DNA of 7,334 nucleotides, from contig CAUZJO010000179.1 of the NCBI GenBank assembly GCA_963580245.1, forward strand, positions 1-7,334. Reading direction: 5' to 3'. Position numbers and translations under genes: made by a program. Under the pieces are notes generated by a model that was not told the DNA's origin, ran no database searches, and saw only the letters and a program-made list of their open reading frames with translations. Shown piece after piece: positions 7,097 to 7,334 of the stretch; the first letter of the stretch is position 1, and every line of letters begins with the position of its first letter. Source of the stretch: CAUZJO01 sp963580245. Its GTDB lineage: Bacteria; Sumerlaeota; Sumerlaeia; MVZB01.

Positions 7097-7101
7097 AGGA
7101 G
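7097..7101 (+). promoter_or_regulatory. Ribosome-binding site deciding the prepilin start
   Basis: AGGAG lies 7 nt before ATG 7109. An upstream in-frame ATG (7067) has only a weaker GAGAAG-like site. The stronger site selects ATG 7109, which also gives a prepilin leader of normal length (9 residues instead of 23). Confidence 0.7.
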
Positions 7102-7108
7102 AGGTCAA

Positions 7109-7334
7109 ATGATCAGAATTTATATTCACCGAGGTTTTACGCTGATTGAGCTGCTGATCGTGGTGGCCATCATCGCGGTTCTCGCGGCCATCGCTGTGCC
7201 GAATTTTCTGGAAGCGCAGACGCGCGCCAAGGTCACTCGGACCTACAGCGACATGCGAACGATTGTCATCGGCATCCGGGCCTACGAAACCGACGCCAAC
7301 ACCTACCCGCATTACGACCTGGGACGCAAGGGGA
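7109..7334 (+). CDS. Type IV prepilin / type II secretion pseudopilin-like protein (N-terminal part, runs off window)
   Basis: The first 75 residues are visible. A short basic leader, MIRIYIHRG, ends in Gly9 and is followed by FTLIELLIVVAIIAVLAAIA, the class III signal cut by a prepilin peptidase between Gly9 and Phe10. The mature protein would start with N-methyl-Phe and carry the conserved Glu at position 5. Residues about 10-30 form the hydrophobic helix that anchors the protein in the inner membrane and packs the filament. The following VPNFLEAQTRAK and the Asp/Tyr-rich stretch near YETDANTYPHYD resemble GspG-like pseudopilins and the many similar prepilins of Planctomycetota-like phyla. 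Which pilin or pseudopilin it is cannot be told from this part. It is transcribed away from the minus-strand operon. An alternative in-frame start at 7067 would lengthen the leader to 23 residues and is less likely. Confidence 0.88.
   Translation, partial: MIRIYIHRGFTLIELLIVVAIIAVLAAIAVPNFLEAQTRAKVTRTYSDMRTIVIGIRAYETDANTYPHYDLGRKG

Larger units (their letters stand above)
6678..7108. other. Divergent intergenic region between the minus-strand operon and the prepilin gene
   Basis: About 430 bp with lower GC than the flanking genes and no frame with coding-like codon use. It should hold the promoters for both directions. Visible structures are the inverted repeat at 6796-6818, a perfect palindrome TTGGGCCCAA at 6883-6892, three tandem copies of GGACA at 6917-6931, and the prepilin ribosome site at 7097-7101. 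No convincing -35/-10 pair could be fixed. The minus-strand TTG-started frame at 7054-6689 is Ser-rich and looks like chance. Confidence 0.55.

Noticed and set aside
7064..7312. Minus-strand ORF of 82 aa
   Set aside because: Antisense to the prepilin gene, whose class III signal sequence is unambiguous.

Overview
The window is about 60% GC. It reads as part of a chromosome from an uncultured-type bacterium in the Planctomycetota / Lentisphaerota / Hydrogenedentota / Sumerlaeota neighbourhood. That placement is inferred from two things: very large secreted proteins of unfamiliar type arranged in tandem, and a prepilin of the 'GFTLIELLIVVAIIA...VPNFLEAQTRAK' style common in those groups. It is not proven. 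No mobile element, tRNA, rRNA or CRISPR array was seen.

Layout from left to right. Positions 2-127 hold a possible end of a plus-strand gene. It converges on a small hairpin (129-156) and on the minus-strand block that fills most of the window. Read in transcription order (right to left), that block contains: a short coding remnant whose frame is broken about three times (6677-6347); an intact 886-aa exported beta-rich protein (6301-3641); a tiny 48- to 52-aa gene (about 3630-3471) that is easily missed; an intact 977-aa exported protein with a beta-rich N-terminal half and a helical, alpha/alpha-toroid-like C-terminal half (3444-511); and a 94-aa coding fragment (449-165), probably the real C-terminus of the 977-aa protein displaced by one base. 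Gaps between these genes are 10-60 bp, so the block looks like one operon. Divergent from it, after about 430 bp of apparently non-coding DNA (6678-7108), a type IV prepilin / pseudopilin gene starts on the plus strand at 7109 and runs off the window.

The two large exported proteins probably act together outside the cytoplasm. A glycan-binding or glycan-degrading role is the most natural guess from the fold-like features, but no known family could be assigned to either. The main surprises are the hidden small gene between them and a repeated pattern of single-base frame displacements at gene edges (near 514, 3602, 6400-6408, 6567-6571 and 6640-6645). That pattern means either local gene decay or indel errors in the assembly, and it should be settled before any annotation here is trusted.
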